Shown piece after piece: positions 47,821-61,300 of a stretch of DNA of 64,000 nt. The stretch is from positions 124,001-188,000 of the forward strand of contig VZSF01004794.1 of the NCBI GenBank assembly GCA_013398295.1, written 5' to 3'. The translations under genes were made by a program, and so were the position numbers. Each line of letters begins with the position of its first letter. Positions within the stretch are counted from its first letter, which is position 1. Below the pieces are notes generated by a model. That model was not told where the DNA came from, made no database searches, and saw only the letters and a program-made list of their open reading frames with translations. This stretch comes from Chionis minor. Taxonomy: Eukaryota > Chordata > Aves > Charadriiformes > Chionididae.

Positions 47821-49887
47821 GAAGAACAACAAAGTATCATGCAGACATGACTGTTCAAGTCCTAGAAACTATACAGGGACATTACCATAGTGCTGGGACT
47901 CCTATTTCTACTGTTGTCACATACCTTTTACAATTATTATAAAATTTTTATTTTTCTAGTGGAATTCTGAAACTTCTGAGACACTTTCCTTCAGACAACT
48001 ATGTTCTTCCAATGGCATTTCGTAGAATGTAACCAACTTTTTGCAGAAGCATGGTCTCCCACTATCAATACTGAATCTAAGGGGCCAGAGGAATAGGAGG
48101 AAAAACCCCGACAGTTCGAACTCTTCTCTGATCTTCTGTTTTTTTTAAAAAAGAGCAAATATCAGCAGTTCTGAATTATCAGATAGCATGCTCCGCTGAT
48201 AACTAGTTTACTTCAAATGAAATAGGGTGAGAATCAGCTCTAGAAAATAGAATTTGAGTACGTAAATGTGTCTACATGTGAACTAAGTGTCTAAGGTCCT
48301 AGTATAGTTCATGGAGACCTAATCGACACAGTGAGTGGAGTCCAGAGAACTAGTCAATTGACCCAATATAGGTGACTAGCATATGAGACTTGGTCTCCAC
48401 TGACTGTACTGATCAATTTCCACGATGGGAGATGAATACCCAGCTAATGTGCAGGCAGAGCATTCTTAAATACAGAGTCCTTGTTTCAGCTGTCGACACA
48501 TATACCACTGAGGCAACCAGAATATCTGAGGCATTCATGCAAAGGCAGCAAACCCACTGAATGTCAGGTGGGGCACTGTATCTCAGACAGCTGTGTTTAG
48601 GCAACTGAATTGAGCCTATAGTGTCGTGCTGAAAAGCTTTGACTAAAAAGGTTTCCAGGTCTTTATAGGCAGAGCAGAATGGAGGCTGGTCTAGATTTTA
48701 GTTCTGTGTTTATTATTGCTGATGCTAAAGAAAACTACCCGTATTATGTCAAGCCATTTATCCCACAATATATTATAAAAGCATACTATTGACAAACAAT
48801 AATCACAGGAGTTTACAATGAAATTCTAAAAGCATCGAAATGCCTGCTAATTGATTTAGTGAAGATTTTATTTATAGGAAAGCAGATTTTGAAAACACAA
48901 TAATTTTTTTCTTTCAGCAGTAAAAATATATTCTTGTGAATTGTAAAGATTCTTGGACTTGTAAAGATTCACTTTGAGTAAGTGGATGTTATCAATATGA
49001 GGCCGGTAATCTCCTTAAATGGGTGCACTCACAAGCATCTCAGACTGTATTATTCCCGTGATCTACAAAATTTCAAACTGAAAGGAGTTAAAAGGAGGCA
49101 GAGTGAGGAATTAAAAACAAATAAGCAACTGCTTATATTTCATAAAAATCCAACTTCTTTCATCACTGTGTCTTGCAATATTACAGCAATGGTGGTGTGC
49201 TGAAGATATGTTCAGTGCAGGGTTTGGGGGAATTAGTCTTCTTAGTCCAACCAATATTGTTGGAAAACACTTTCCTATGTTACACAACGAAGTAACACTC
49301 ATTTTTCATAGGGACACTAAGTTCCCAGGAAAAATCCTAATATTTTTCAAGACACTTTTGAAGGACAAGAGATCTACAGAAAAAATTTAAATTATCTGTT
49401 CTTTGCCTCACATTGTTGTTTCATGAGTAAGTCTTATAAAGAAAGTCTCTTTGCAGGCCTCCTGGGATACAGCAATCGTGTATGAATCCATAATGTCCTC
49501 TCATCCGTGCATCACTGGGGAGGGAAAAATCAAAGTAAGCTTTCTCTTCCAGCCCTGCAGTGTGCTTACATTCTCTTTTTGCTGATTACATGCTCTCTTT
49601 ACTTTTGAAATAATATTAAAGACACAAAATAAAAACTTTAACTATTTAATTTAAACCATGTTGTCTTAAACAACATGTACAGAAATAGTCATCCACCCCC
49701 AAAGCAAAATCCTAGCAAACAAACAAAATCAGCAATAGCTACCACAAATTATGAAAGTGTTTTACATTTCCTTCAGCATAAAACAGGGAAAAATAAATCC
49801 CATCAGTAAGTAAATGAAGTGGATCTCAGCGTAACCAATCTATGAGCTGAAAATTAGTTTAATTCCCATGGTAGGAAGGTTAAGAGA
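47821..49887. other. Unique sequence, no gene recognised
   Basis: No gene or repeat that I can support. Near 48930-48970 a TTGTAAAGATTC word occurs twice in close succession. Confidence 0.45.
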
Positions 49888-49945
49888 TTCATAGATTAGA
49901 GGGCCAGAAGGGACTGTTGTGATCAAATTTATAAACTTCTGCAGA
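49888..49945 (-). mobile_element. Short relic of an old CR1 3' end
   Basis: The plus strand reads CATAGATTAG, then GGGCCAGAAGGGACTGTTGT and GATCA. This is the reversed 3' end of old amniote CR1 elements, comparable to GGTTGGAAGGGACC...GATCATC in the younger copies here. The similarity fades after about 60 bases. No coding part remains. Confidence 0.6.
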
Positions 49946-50679
49946 GATTTTCAAAGACACAGAAGACATTTGGGCACCTAATTCCCACTGACTTACAAAA
50001 GAAGTTGGATTTTAATTGTAAGTTCATTAAAAAACTCCCCTTTTAGTAATTTGACCAATACCTTGCATCCTAAATCATGATGCATAATAGTCAATGTTGC
50101 CCATGATTCAATTATCAGTGTCTCAATAGAGTCAAAATGCAAACAAAACATTAGCACCCTCCGTGACCAATATTTTCCCTCTGACATTACCTGCAGAGGA
50201 GCTAAAGGAAATTTGATCACTAGATCTATTCACAGACCCAGGCAGCCATGGTGAAGGTGGAAGTACCTTTAGATTGAAACAGAAAACACAACTTTTGGAC
50301 TGTTTATATCTAAGGTAAGCAGAAGTATGTCCAAAATCTTACAGCTTGAGAGAAAACACATTTATTTCTTATTTATTTGATAAAACTATTCCTTCACCAT
50401 GCAAGATGACCTGATGACATCATCACATGATAAATTACAGGTTCTCAAGCTTACTAGAGCACAGGCGAGATATACTGCATTCAACTTGGAAGGGGTTAAA
50501 TGTGTTCCCATTACCAAGAAGGATGATCCTTGAACAGGAAATGGCACATTCATCAAAAACCTTGAGGAAATTTGTTCATCTCTTAGAATAAACTGTTTCT
50601 CCATGGTCTGCTTCCTATATTTAAATACAGTTTATCTTAGTTTTAAAAATAACATTTAAAAATGCTAATGTAACAACAG

Positions 50680-50703
50680 GGAACAGAGGAACAGAGGAAC
50701 AGA
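50680..50703. repeat. 8-bp tandem repeat GGAACAGA x3
   Basis: Three exact adjacent copies of GGAACAGA are followed by a partial copy. Confidence 0.95.
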
Positions 50704-53700
50704 GGAAGTGTTAGGCTGAATGAGACAGTAATCCATCCATTTCTAGTATCCGGTCTCCAACAGCGGCTGTTAACAGGAACTCTTCTTTTGTTAGATACAT
50801 CTGGTGTCTGCTAATGAAAGTTTTAAAACTCTGGTTGTATTTGTCTCCCGTTAAGTTTTGTTATGTTTACTTATTTATTTATATCAACATTACTGGCTTG
50901 CTTTCTGAAGCGTTGCCAGGAACACAACTGCATACTTCTTTTATTCCAGCTTTGCTGTCTCTGAAAAGCCAGCAGTTGATGCTTTTCTCCAGCAGTAATA
51001 GTTTCAAAATTCTCGTTGGTCTGAAGGATTCTCTCTAGTTTCAGAGACAGAGAAAATTTAAGACTAGGAATATTTGTAGAACTAAAATTTTCTTAACACA
51101 GAAGAAATTTTTGCACTGTAGTTGCTGCTGCTGCTTCTTTCCCACGGTGACTGACATGCAAGCTCTGGCTGCCAATATGCTGACTTCCCAAGAACAAAGG
51201 AAAAGAAGTCTCAGCAACGTGTTTGCTACCTAACACCTGCAATATTGCTACAATCCCAAAAGCTGAAGAGATCACAGGAAGTTTTTTATACATTAGTCAG
51301 TCCCGTCTATGGTCTGGGTTCTTTATTTTTACGTGCATTATCAAACTTATTTCTGAAATTATACTTTGGAGTAATTCTGGCCAACAGCTACTTTATCTAC
51401 CAAATGAAAATAAAGAGAAATTGATCTGACTGATGTGTTTTAGTAGGGGAAAAATTAGCGTCATCTTTTCTGAGAGGCAGGATTCCCAGTCAAGTATCCT
51501 ATCCAAAAAAGTAGGCTTTGCTGGTTTCAACAAATCATACTGGTGCCTATTCTGAAAGTTCAGGCATATGCAAACTAACAGTTTTGAAATGGTAATTAAA
51601 TTATTGGAAAGAGGTAACGTACTTTTTTCTTTATTTTCACCAACAACCAGCAACACCTTGTCTTTCTCTACTACTGTTAGTTGTAATAAAGTCTAAGAGA
51701 GAATACTGCAAAACAGAAAAACTCTATTCACAGACTTAGTTCTATATTCTTCTGCAAAACATAGAGACAGTTTTCCCACCAAACCCTCTTTAAACAATCA
51801 TGCTTAAAGTTGGATAAAAAAATATTTTTTATTCTTGTACAGAGGAATGATTTCTTATGTTCATTTAAGCTAAGAACTTCCTTTCATTTTATAGGGATGT
51901 TTCATATCACTAACATCTTATGAGATCATTTCATTTGAATTTCCTTTCATCGATTATTGATACTTGGGTTTTGTTATACAGACTGGATAACACCCCCCAA
52001 GCTGGATTTTCACCAGGCTGCCGCCGCCTTTGGCTTTTACTGTATTGAATTCAAATCCTTTTAGGCTTTCTTTGTTCTTTTTTCTGTTTTCCTCTCACGC
52101 TCTCTCAGCATAGCTCTTTGTCCATTCTTCTCCACAGAAATTAGATGTAATGACCCAGATGCCCTACCTCTTCCTTTGTCCCATCTCTCTTCACCCCTAG
52201 TCAGTGCTGACTTTCTGTGGATGCTCAGATAGTTTAAGCATCCTTTTTCTCAGAAGTCACCATACCTGTGGTAGTAAAACTACAGATTTTTCAATCTGCA
52301 CTTTAGCTAGTACAAGGAAAACACAAGTCTAAAGAAAATAAATATTTTCCCTGACTCCATTTCCTTATTGCTCCTGGTCCTCCAGTTGTCCTGATGCTCA
52401 AAGTCCTCCAATTTGCCTCTGTTCAGACAAATTAGGCTAGCTCTGTTCTGTGTTGGCTTCAAAATGTTTGCAAACATCAGGGTTTGTCCAAGGTAGCTGC
52501 ATTTGCACCAAGTTTACACCGAACACAGGAAGATTCAGTTCTGAGATCTCACTTATTTCACAATGGCAATACCATTTGCATGTTTAAACCCGCCTCAATT
52601 ACCATACACCACATGGCCAGCCTGGAAGGATCCAGTAACATCTGGGAGGAGAACCTGCTAACAGCAAGGATCTCTCTCTCTTTTCCTCCCCCTCTGTTTC
52701 TCTACTTACCTAGTTTTTCTCTTCTCTGGATCCAAAAACATTGGGGTATTTGGGGGGCTGAAATATGTGCTTTCATGCACACCTTGACTAAAATACTACT
52801 GTGCCATCAGTGTGTTGGTTTCATTACTTTATACAGATGCTGACACTTGATTTGTTAAGTGTTATTCAAGCTCACCATGTAAGTAGTTTGCTTTTGATCA
52901 TCTGACTACTTTTCCTGAGAGTCTGAATGTTTCCTGCTTGCTTTCTGTGGATGCAGAAGATGATCTACCTCAAGGGCAACTGCTGTGCTTACTCAGCAAA
53001 ATAAGATTGCATTTAGAATTAATTTCTAAAAGAGCCACAAATAATCAGAGAAACCGCAGATGTGAGGTTCAGAGGTAAACCCCACTTTTTTTTTATACTT
53101 TTGTTTTAAGGATAGAAATTCAGCATTTCTGGAAAACAGACACATAATGAGTATTATTTAACATGTTCTTTCCTTGGAAGCTGGGAAAAGAAACTGTTGG
53201 TAGCAAATGCCACGGAACACTTCTTAAAATCTTGAAAAGTAATCAAACATCACAGTGACAGCAATGAACTAAAAATTCTGTAAAATTCTATAAAAGAAAA
53301 TTTTATAAAAGAATTCTATAAAAAGAAAAAATATTAGGAACATGTTATGTACATTAAAATATATTTCTTTAATTTTCATTTTATGTGAGTACAGAATGCA
53401 CAGGCTGTAATAGGAAAACAGCTGCAGTTCATTACAGACATGAAACATGAGGAATAATAGCTTATTCTTAACCTTTTAGTCAGAACTTAATATGTAATCA
53501 GTATATATAAAAAAACATAATTCCTGAGATTAGTTCACCATACTGGAATCTTTTTTCTCTCACATACATCCACTTTTCCTCTATCCACCTATAATCCTCC
53601 TTTCTTGGTGTCCAAGTAAGAAGAGGAGAGCATTAAAACACAAGTTAGGTAGATTTTATGTGCTTAATGTTCCTTTAGAAATATACTGCTTTTACAATGT

Positions 53701-56700
53701 AATTACACTATGATAAATCTTTACAGGCTGTAAATTTTGAAGTGTTAAGGGATGTACATATTAGGCACTTGTAACAAAATTATTTTCAAAAACATATTTT
53801 AAGAAAGTATTAAATTAATTTCTGAGCTGTCTTTGGTATCAGCGTATTCCTTGATAAATAAATAACTAAATAAAACCATTAAATTTTTAATCTTATATTT
53901 CCCAGTAAATATAACTTCGGCTTCTTATCAGGGAAGAAGAAGAGAAAAATATCAATTTCACAAGTGCAATGGATGCTATTCCAGTGTTTTGGATGCTTCA
54001 ATAAATTAAATGTTCATCTCTTACTAGTCAGAAATGATAAAATCAGAATCCTCAATCTTCTAATTTCGCACGTTTCTTTTATTCCTTTGAAAACTACAAT
54101 TTTGTCGATTTTTTAACGCTTTATCACATTGGTCACAACCAAACTACTGTGTATAGGTAGTTTTCTTCCACTGAGAACTGCATCCAATAAGTAAAACCTG
54201 TAGAAATGCCTTTTAACTTTATAACAACAGTCCTGAAGCGGATTTCACAAAGGAAGCTTAGTGTCATGCTAAAAAGAATTAACCTGTATTTTGAATTAGC
54301 ACATCTTTGGTATTGCTTTAGTCACAAGTGAGTAATGATTATGGTAGTTTTCAAGTTCTGTTCTGTAGTGTTTAGCAGCATGCTTATTAGTGGTATAAGC
54401 GAGATATGTAAGAAAGGTAAATTGCAAGAAAGGCAAAATTGGGGAAAGGAAAATTGTACCTGATTTCTTTGTGCAGGTGTAGCAAAAAGCTGTAGCTTTC
54501 CCAATTGAGATGAAGTGATTTGGAGGATCTTTTTAACTTTGAGATAGAGCAGTCTCAGTTTTATTTAGGCTCTCTTAGGTAAGCAGACTGAGAAACACCT
54601 CTCCCTTTTATGAAAGTAGAAAGACATTTTTCTTTCACACAGAAAGGTTTCTTTTTTCCTCCCAGATGATTTATTAAGAGTTTGTACAAAGATTTCAGTC
54701 TCCTGTGAAGCCTCCTAATTTGTTCATCTTTGAGCATACATAAGGATGTGATAACCTAATATTTTTAATGCAAAAATATGCAGAAAATGCACTTAAAAAT
54801 GCCACAGGGACACTTAATACGGCAAAAAGAAATTGGAAAGGCACATCTGCATTTTGTTTTTCTCTCACTTAAGCCGCCCTTGGAAACGGTGGCTTGGATA
54901 TGACTCATGTGACGTTCTGAATACCTTATACCTTGTTAGTGAAATTTGTGTCAGAGATTTTCCTCTATATGCAGTCTGCCAGTACACAGGCCATCTTGAA
55001 AGCATCCTTTAAATAGTATCTTTCATATATTTCTCTATTTTTTATTATTAATGTCTTTCAGGGGATGGGTTGTGAACACAGCGCTCTCTACTTTTCATGG
55101 ACAGAACTACTATTCCTGGAGTTGTCAGCTCCAGCTGTGTCACAGAAGTCTAAAAATAAATGGATATACTGCAACCTGGTGAGACTGTTATACTCCTGTG
55201 GTGCTCATTCTTGCTCCTCAGTGAGTTACACTAGTTCATTGGGTCTAGTCCAAAGGAAGTTCCGCCCTGCTCTCGTGTATTTGTAGAGAAAGGTTTTGAA
55301 GTAGTAGCCTCTTTCTTGGGAATGGGAAGGAAACTTCTCTGATCTTGTTAAGCATATAATAAAACGCACTGAAGATCCTTTCAAGTCTGCTGCAGTTCTG
55401 ACATCGAATGGTGCCAGCACAGGCTATTCCTGCAAAGACCTAGATTGTGAAAGAATATGTAATCAATCCATTCCTACAGAGAAACGGAACAAAAATCATT
55501 CCGTGAAAAACACTGTTTTTCCCCCAAAGCATACCTTCTTTTTTTCCCTTCGTACCCATTAGTCTGCATCTTGTACACATGAGAGTTAGCCAGCCTCTGA
55601 ATACAACCACTCATGTCATTTGCATAGCTTTCCAGCTTCCAAGCAGCCTTCTGTAGGCCTTTTTGTTATTTTCCCCAAACAATGGGGCATCTTAGTGTGG
55701 GTTTTCACTAGCAGAAGAAAGCAACAACAACTTAAAATTAAATCAAAGCCACAGCCTCAGAATAAAAAAAGTTAATTTCAGAAATGTAAAGAGACTACAT
55801 TAGATGTGTCCTCCCAGTAGTTCAAAAAAACAGAAAAGGGGAGAAGGTCTTAAATAATTTCAGCAAAAGCCAACATAGTTAAGAGTAAGCGCTAACTGTT
55901 TTCTGGAAGAGAGAGGCAGAGAAAACAGTATCAGTTGCCCTTATAAAAAAGAAATGTGTTAAGTCACTTGCAATAACCATCAGTAGCTACAGTTTAAAAA
56001 AAAAAAAAAAAAAAGAAAAAGAAAAGAAGCCAATTTCCAACAAAAACTAACAACATTGCTAAAATTCAGAAAGTCAGGGTTTTAAAATTTGGTAATAGAA
56101 AGTAAGATATTATATATACTGTCAGCTCAGTGATTTGGCTTCAGCTTTATCTACTGCAAAGCAAGAGGTCGGGGTTAAAGAACAGCCAGAACAGTCCTGC
56201 TTTTGGGACTAGCAGGGATGAGAAGGATCTGCCCTTCTGCACTCAGGGGAGGGAGGAGGTGCAGCTCACTTCTCTCTGGAGCACTCCCCAAGTAGATGTC
56301 TAGCTGCAGCAATGACAATAGTAATTACAATCTCTAAGACAGCGGAATAGCTGAAACAGCATGGGGCAGTATTAAAAAAATGAAGAATCCTCAGGACCTC
56401 TTGAGTACCCTCTGGAAGGCTGAGCGTATGTGGAAGACCTGAGTCTGCTTGCTTTAGAAGTTTCCTTTAAGAGTGAATAGAGGGATTTAGGACAGCAGGT
56501 ATAAAAACATGTGTTGTCAGAGTCTAAGACAGCGGAAAGCAAAAAATGTGAATCATCATTAGTCATTATAAGGAAATAAAGGGATACGTTCTGAATATAG
56601 ATGAAGCCCTTGACAGAGGGAATGACAGCTACTGAAAAGAAAACAGAGCTCTCAAAACTCCTTTATAATGACGGCACTACAACTGGATTTTACAAGAAGC

Positions 56701-57106
56701 ATAGTCTGCTTGCTCCTTAGTTGTCATTTCTGAATCAGCTAGGGTCTGACACATCGCTGCTCCAACAAATAACTTACCATTGAGCTTACAAAAGGTTAAA
56801 GTTCTCTTTATTTATAGATCAGAAGAGCAGAGCAGCAGTGAGAGACAGTACTCACTATTCACGTTCATTTCTTGAAATTGTGTCCCTAAAAGTTGAACTG
56901 TGACGCGGGCTTTTAGCCAAGGATGTTATTAGTACTCAGTAACTGTGGCGACTGTGCAAAGGTGTGCTAAACACATTCTCGGCTCTACTGCTCCACAGGG
57001 AGCATAGAGGGGTATCATTCACTGCAGCTCAGGAGCAACCCCATATCTCTGCAAGAATTATAATGATAAGCAGAAACAGACTTGCCTGCAGGAAACAAAA
57101 ATGAAA

Positions 57107-57190
57107 AAAAAAACCCAACTCAAAACAAAACAACAAAACAAAACCACCCCAAACAAACAAGCAAACAAAACCCCAAAACAGCAAAAACAT
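57107..57190. repeat. A/C-rich simple repeat, (CAAA)n-like
   Basis: Irregular CAAA, CAAAA and CCAAA units make a low-complexity A/C stretch. The minus-strand frame at 57029-57295, rich in phenylalanine, valine and glycine, is an artefact of it. Confidence 0.85.
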
Positions 57191-57709
57191 GTCTTTATTC
57201 AGAATAACATAAGTATATCTGAAGGTGATTTTTAAAGAGAGTTGGGGCAGGTTATCAGAAAACATTTTCGTATTGCTCCTTGTTAGAGCGTGCACTGACC
57301 CTTACCTCAGATTTCACATGTAAATTAGATTGTAGGAAATTATCTCCAAAATCTCATCTATTTCCTAGTGTAGTGATCACAAATCTTTTCAGGTTGGTCT
57401 CACTGCTTCCCACCCCCATCCCATCTGTCATCTTTTCCCCTCACTAATTTCTTGTCTTCCCCAACTCCTGTCTTCATAGGGGTATGAAGGATGACTGTCT
57501 GTCTTCCTCTGGGATCCAGCTCAGCTTCTGCCCCTCACAAGTCTCCCCAGGACTCACAGTGCCATTTGTCTTTTTCCACAGGCAAAAAAAAAGGAGAATA
57601 ATGAAGTTTTTAACACTCCCAAGACAGTGACAGACACTCACGACTCTTGTCAAGAGACTTCAATGTGGAGGCTGCACAGAAATTCTGTAGGTAATAATCT
57701 CTTTTAATT

Positions 57710-58310
57710 GGATCACAGCATAAGACCAGAAGGAATAATTAGATTATTTTGCCTGACATCTTCTATATCACAACCCGTTATAACTTAGACCATTACACTT
57801 CATCCCATTTATGCCTTTACAGAACTTAATAACTTGCATTTGACTAAAACAGATCTTCTTAAAAGGTATCTGGAAGAAATAAAGAAATGTAGAATTTCTC
57901 ACTTCTTTTGGTATTTTGTTCCAGCAGCTAATCATCAGTTAAAATCACTGTTAAACACAAAAGCTTATTTTCAGTTTGTTTCTTTCTTATTGCAGCATCT
58001 TGCCATTGGTTCTTTTTTTTCTTTCTTCCGTGAGATTAAAAAGCCCTTAAGTGTACAGGGTGTTCTCACAAAACGATATTTAAACACTGTAATCAAACTG
58101 CCTGTAAATCTTCCTTTTGACAGATAAAGCTGTCAGAATATCTCACTGAAGTGCATCTCTCTACATTGCTTAAATCATTCTTGTGGTTCTTTTCTGCCCC
58201 ACTTCCAATTTTTTTAACATCTTCTTCAAAATACATAAAGCCAAACTGAATCCTGCTCCAGTATCAGACTCGTCTCTAAAATATTCAGGAACAGTATAAA
58301 GACCATAGGA
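57710..58310 (-). mobile_element. Ancient CR1-type LINE relic
   Basis: About 600 bases align, on inspection, with the 3' half of CR1 ORF2 in reverse. AGACCAGAAGGAATAATTAG stands where the younger copies have GTTGGAAGGGACC. TTTTGTTCCAGCAGCTAATC then takes the place of the spot where copy 1 has AGTCTGTTCTAATG. AACACTGTAATCAAACTGCC matches the position of GTGAAGATCAATAAGGTCTC in copy 1. CTTGTGGTTCTTTTCTGCCC, ACATCTTCTTCAAAATACAT and AACTGAATCCTGCTCCAGTA match copy 1 near 6710-6790. From memory, this resembles old CR1 subfamilies of turtles and other reptiles. No frame survives, and the plus-strand open frame at 57834-58127 is antisense chance. Confidence 0.8.
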
Positions 58311-61300
58311 AAAACAGACAGACATTGAGGAATTATAAGTAATGGCCTCACAGTGTATAATGAAAGAGTCAATGTTATTTTACCAGTAAAGTGTAGAATA
58401 GGAATTCAAATGTCTGTAGTTTAGTTCTCATCATCTTGAAAACTGTTATGCAAATTTGGGTAATTTTTCAATTTTTTCTGATTTATTTTACACCAATGTA
58501 CTAAGCTGGAAGTAGGACCTTCTCAAGGCTGTTGCAACATTTAGTTCTTATAGTCTCTAAAGTGCTTCCGGATCCCTGTCTGGAAATCATAATTACAGTT
58601 AACATTCATATACCTCACCTCATTTTTGTTAATGTGACATCAATAAAGGTATTTTATAAATCTCTCTAAAGTACTACTTTGTAATCTAAAAGAATATTTA
58701 ATACAGTTGAAGAGAGATACAAGTGTTTTTTCTGATTTCATGTCTGAAAATTAAAGGTTTGAAAGACAGAAACAATTCTTAAAGAGAGACTCCATCTTCC
58801 CCTTTAACGACAAAGTCCAATGTATTTATGCATCTCTACTCACTCAGTATAAGTCTTCTATATACACAGATAGAAATACATATTTATGCACAATGTTTAA
58901 TTCTAAGGTTGGAAGGCATAATGGAGCCTAATTTTATTATACTAGATATTTTTCCTAGAGGTGCATATTGATTTCACACTGTCAAACAAACTGCAAAATA
59001 CATTATAACAAAACAATTAAAACTGCTGATAATTATTACAATTAACTCACTGCTTCGTACTAATGGAATGTTCAAGCATCCGAGAATTCCTGATTATCAG
59101 AAACTAATGGATGTTCAGAAGAGGATGTCATTTTCTGTAGCAATTTGTTCTTGGCCGATTTAATGTTCCCTCAAAACAGTTTTCCATTCCCAAATGTCTC
59201 ATTTGTGGCTTTCCAAAGGAAAGGATTGTGACAGTATTGTTTCAGTGCTTATTTTGTTTTCAGAAGGCTCAGGTCTGTTCACTTTGCTGTTATGCCAGGA
59301 GCATATAATCCAAAATAAAATAAGACTTGGATCATTTTATAAATTTGTTTCTTAAACTGAACTGGGGGATTCTCATTTACAGCAGTGTTAATTGTGAACT
59401 AATTCTACTGAAGTGTACAGAGTTTTGGCTAAAAGAAGGACACCGAAGCCGGGTCCATTCTATCTAGCTGTATTTCTGTGTCATGGGTGCTACTCTAGCT
59501 GTGTGAAACCTCTTTATTATATAGCTCTTGATCCCTGTTGTGCTGCTGTAACATTTGTGATGCTGTTCCAGTGCCTGACCATGATGCTGCTCTATCTAGG
59601 TTACAGGAGCAAGTATCCAAATGGAGTTTAGCTATTGAAATCCAAAACAGTGCCTGCAGTAGCCCTTTGATAGAAAGAGCAAGTTGGGAACAGCAAGGGA
59701 CAATCCCTTCAAGCTTACTTCTGTCCACATGTGTTTCTTGCACTTGCAATGCCAGCTGCACATCAATTAAATGTTGCCCTGAAGTGGAATATTTTCTGCA
59801 GGGAGCCATATAGCTGATTTGGCAACCCCTTTATTGTGCCACTGTTAAAACGCATGATACAACAATTTACTCTCTTTAATTTGCTTTATGAAATACTGTT
59901 ATGTACATCTCAATAGGGAGCACTGCAATCAAGGGTGGCATGAATTCTATAGGACACCTGTTTTACAGAACAAAACTTCTCCAGTGACTAACATCTTGGG
60001 AAAACACATTTCTCAAAAGCTATAATGTATGCAAAAGCATAAGACAATTAAATTACTTTTTGAGACTTGTATTTCCAGTATCTTTATTTTGTTCTTCAGA
60101 GAAATAGTGTAAGTAACGGGGACCAGCAAGTATTATTAATTATTTCTTCAACATCACCCATGTGTCTTTGTGTATTGAACTTACAGAAGAACATGGCTTC
60201 TGATGTAAGGGTCTTACAGTCTTTTACAAGTAAAAAATATAATTCAAATAAATAATCCAACACAGCTTTATGGACCTTCCCATAGAAAACACAAAAAAGT
60301 GAGTGAGAAGAAAAGCTTTATATTCCTTCATTAGGTGTGTAAAGGTATGATACAGTCTGAAGAATAACAGACTCTCTTTGAATTTTAAATAAAATTCTCA
60401 ATAAACTGGGGCAAAATTTCCAAGGATTACTTTAAGACCTTTAATCTTTTTTTTAAGGCAGGAAATACATTAGTGCTTTGCTGATTTTTAAAGCAGGAAA
60501 TACATCAGTGCTTTGCTGAATCAGGGCCTAAAAAAGAAATCCAGTCACACTCTGGGACAAAAATATCACAGTGCGTAAAATATCCATAACGTGATTAAAA
60601 AGAAAAAGGTCATTTTGAAGCTTAAAAAAATTTGAGTTGAAGCTTTAAAATGTTTCCACACCTAGGGTAAGCAAAATACAGCTTCACAAGTACGTTCATT
60701 GAATAACACAGCTTAGCTAATTACACAGCTTGAACAAACAACTTTGCGTCACTGGGGACAGAGGTAAGGAGCAGGTAGGTCTGTTCTGAAGTTAAATGAC
60801 AGAGCAATAGTTCTTACAAAACATGACAGCTAACAGATACCAAAGGCAGAATTCCTCATCACGCCATACTTCTATTCCACACACCTGGAGAAGGACCCAA
60901 GTCAAGCATCTCAGCAATTCTATAGCGGGTGGTGAGTTTGTGGGGACAGCAATTAGCAGGGAAAGATTTGGAAGCAGCTGAGCAAAGAAATTGCCTGTTG
61001 TTGGAGCCTGACTATGCCCACTGAAAGAGGACTTTTTTTGCTGAATAAGCAGAGTGGCAAGAAATAAATATCTGTCTATATCACAAACTTCTCCTTCTAA
61101 TGAAAAGACCCAATACTATCCCAAACGTGGGTTTTGCCACTTAGATCACACAACAACATATTAATGCCAAGAGACATTAACACCTAACTAATTAGTGTGA
61201 CTAATATGTGTCCCTACATCTGCCATATTCACTTGGAGTTCATAGTGCCAAATAAGATCACCATGTTTTTGTAACACCCAGTATGTCTGGTTATATATTC

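Larger units (their letters stand above)
49946..57709. other. Unique AT-rich sequence, no gene recognised
   Basis: Nearly 8 kb without a gene that I can support. Small features are the GGAACAGA triplicate at 50680-50703, ATAAAAGAA-type repeats at about 53280-53330, an A19 run at 55996-56014, and a CAAA-rich patch at about 57107-57190. The plus frame at 55065-55286 follows a GTCTTTCAG but has no donor or family match. Confidence 0.4.

Noticed and set aside
55065..55286. Plus-strand frame after a GTCTTTCAG acceptor-like site
   Set aside because: No convincing donor, stop context or family similarity was found, and the frame length is ordinary for chance.
57834..58127. 97-codon plus-strand frame
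   Set aside because: It lies over the ancient CR1 relic in the antisense direction, and its residues match no family I know.
58905..58980. Possible further CR1 3'-end fragment (CTAAGGTTGGAAGGCATAAT)
   Set aside because: Only a short GGTTGGAAGG word matches, and the expected GATCATC and TCCAACC blocks are absent.
59413..59631. Cysteine-rich 72-codon frame suggestive of a small membrane protein
   Set aside because: Cysteines have no regular spacing, there are no splice sites, and both strands are open here, which suggests low stop density and not coding.
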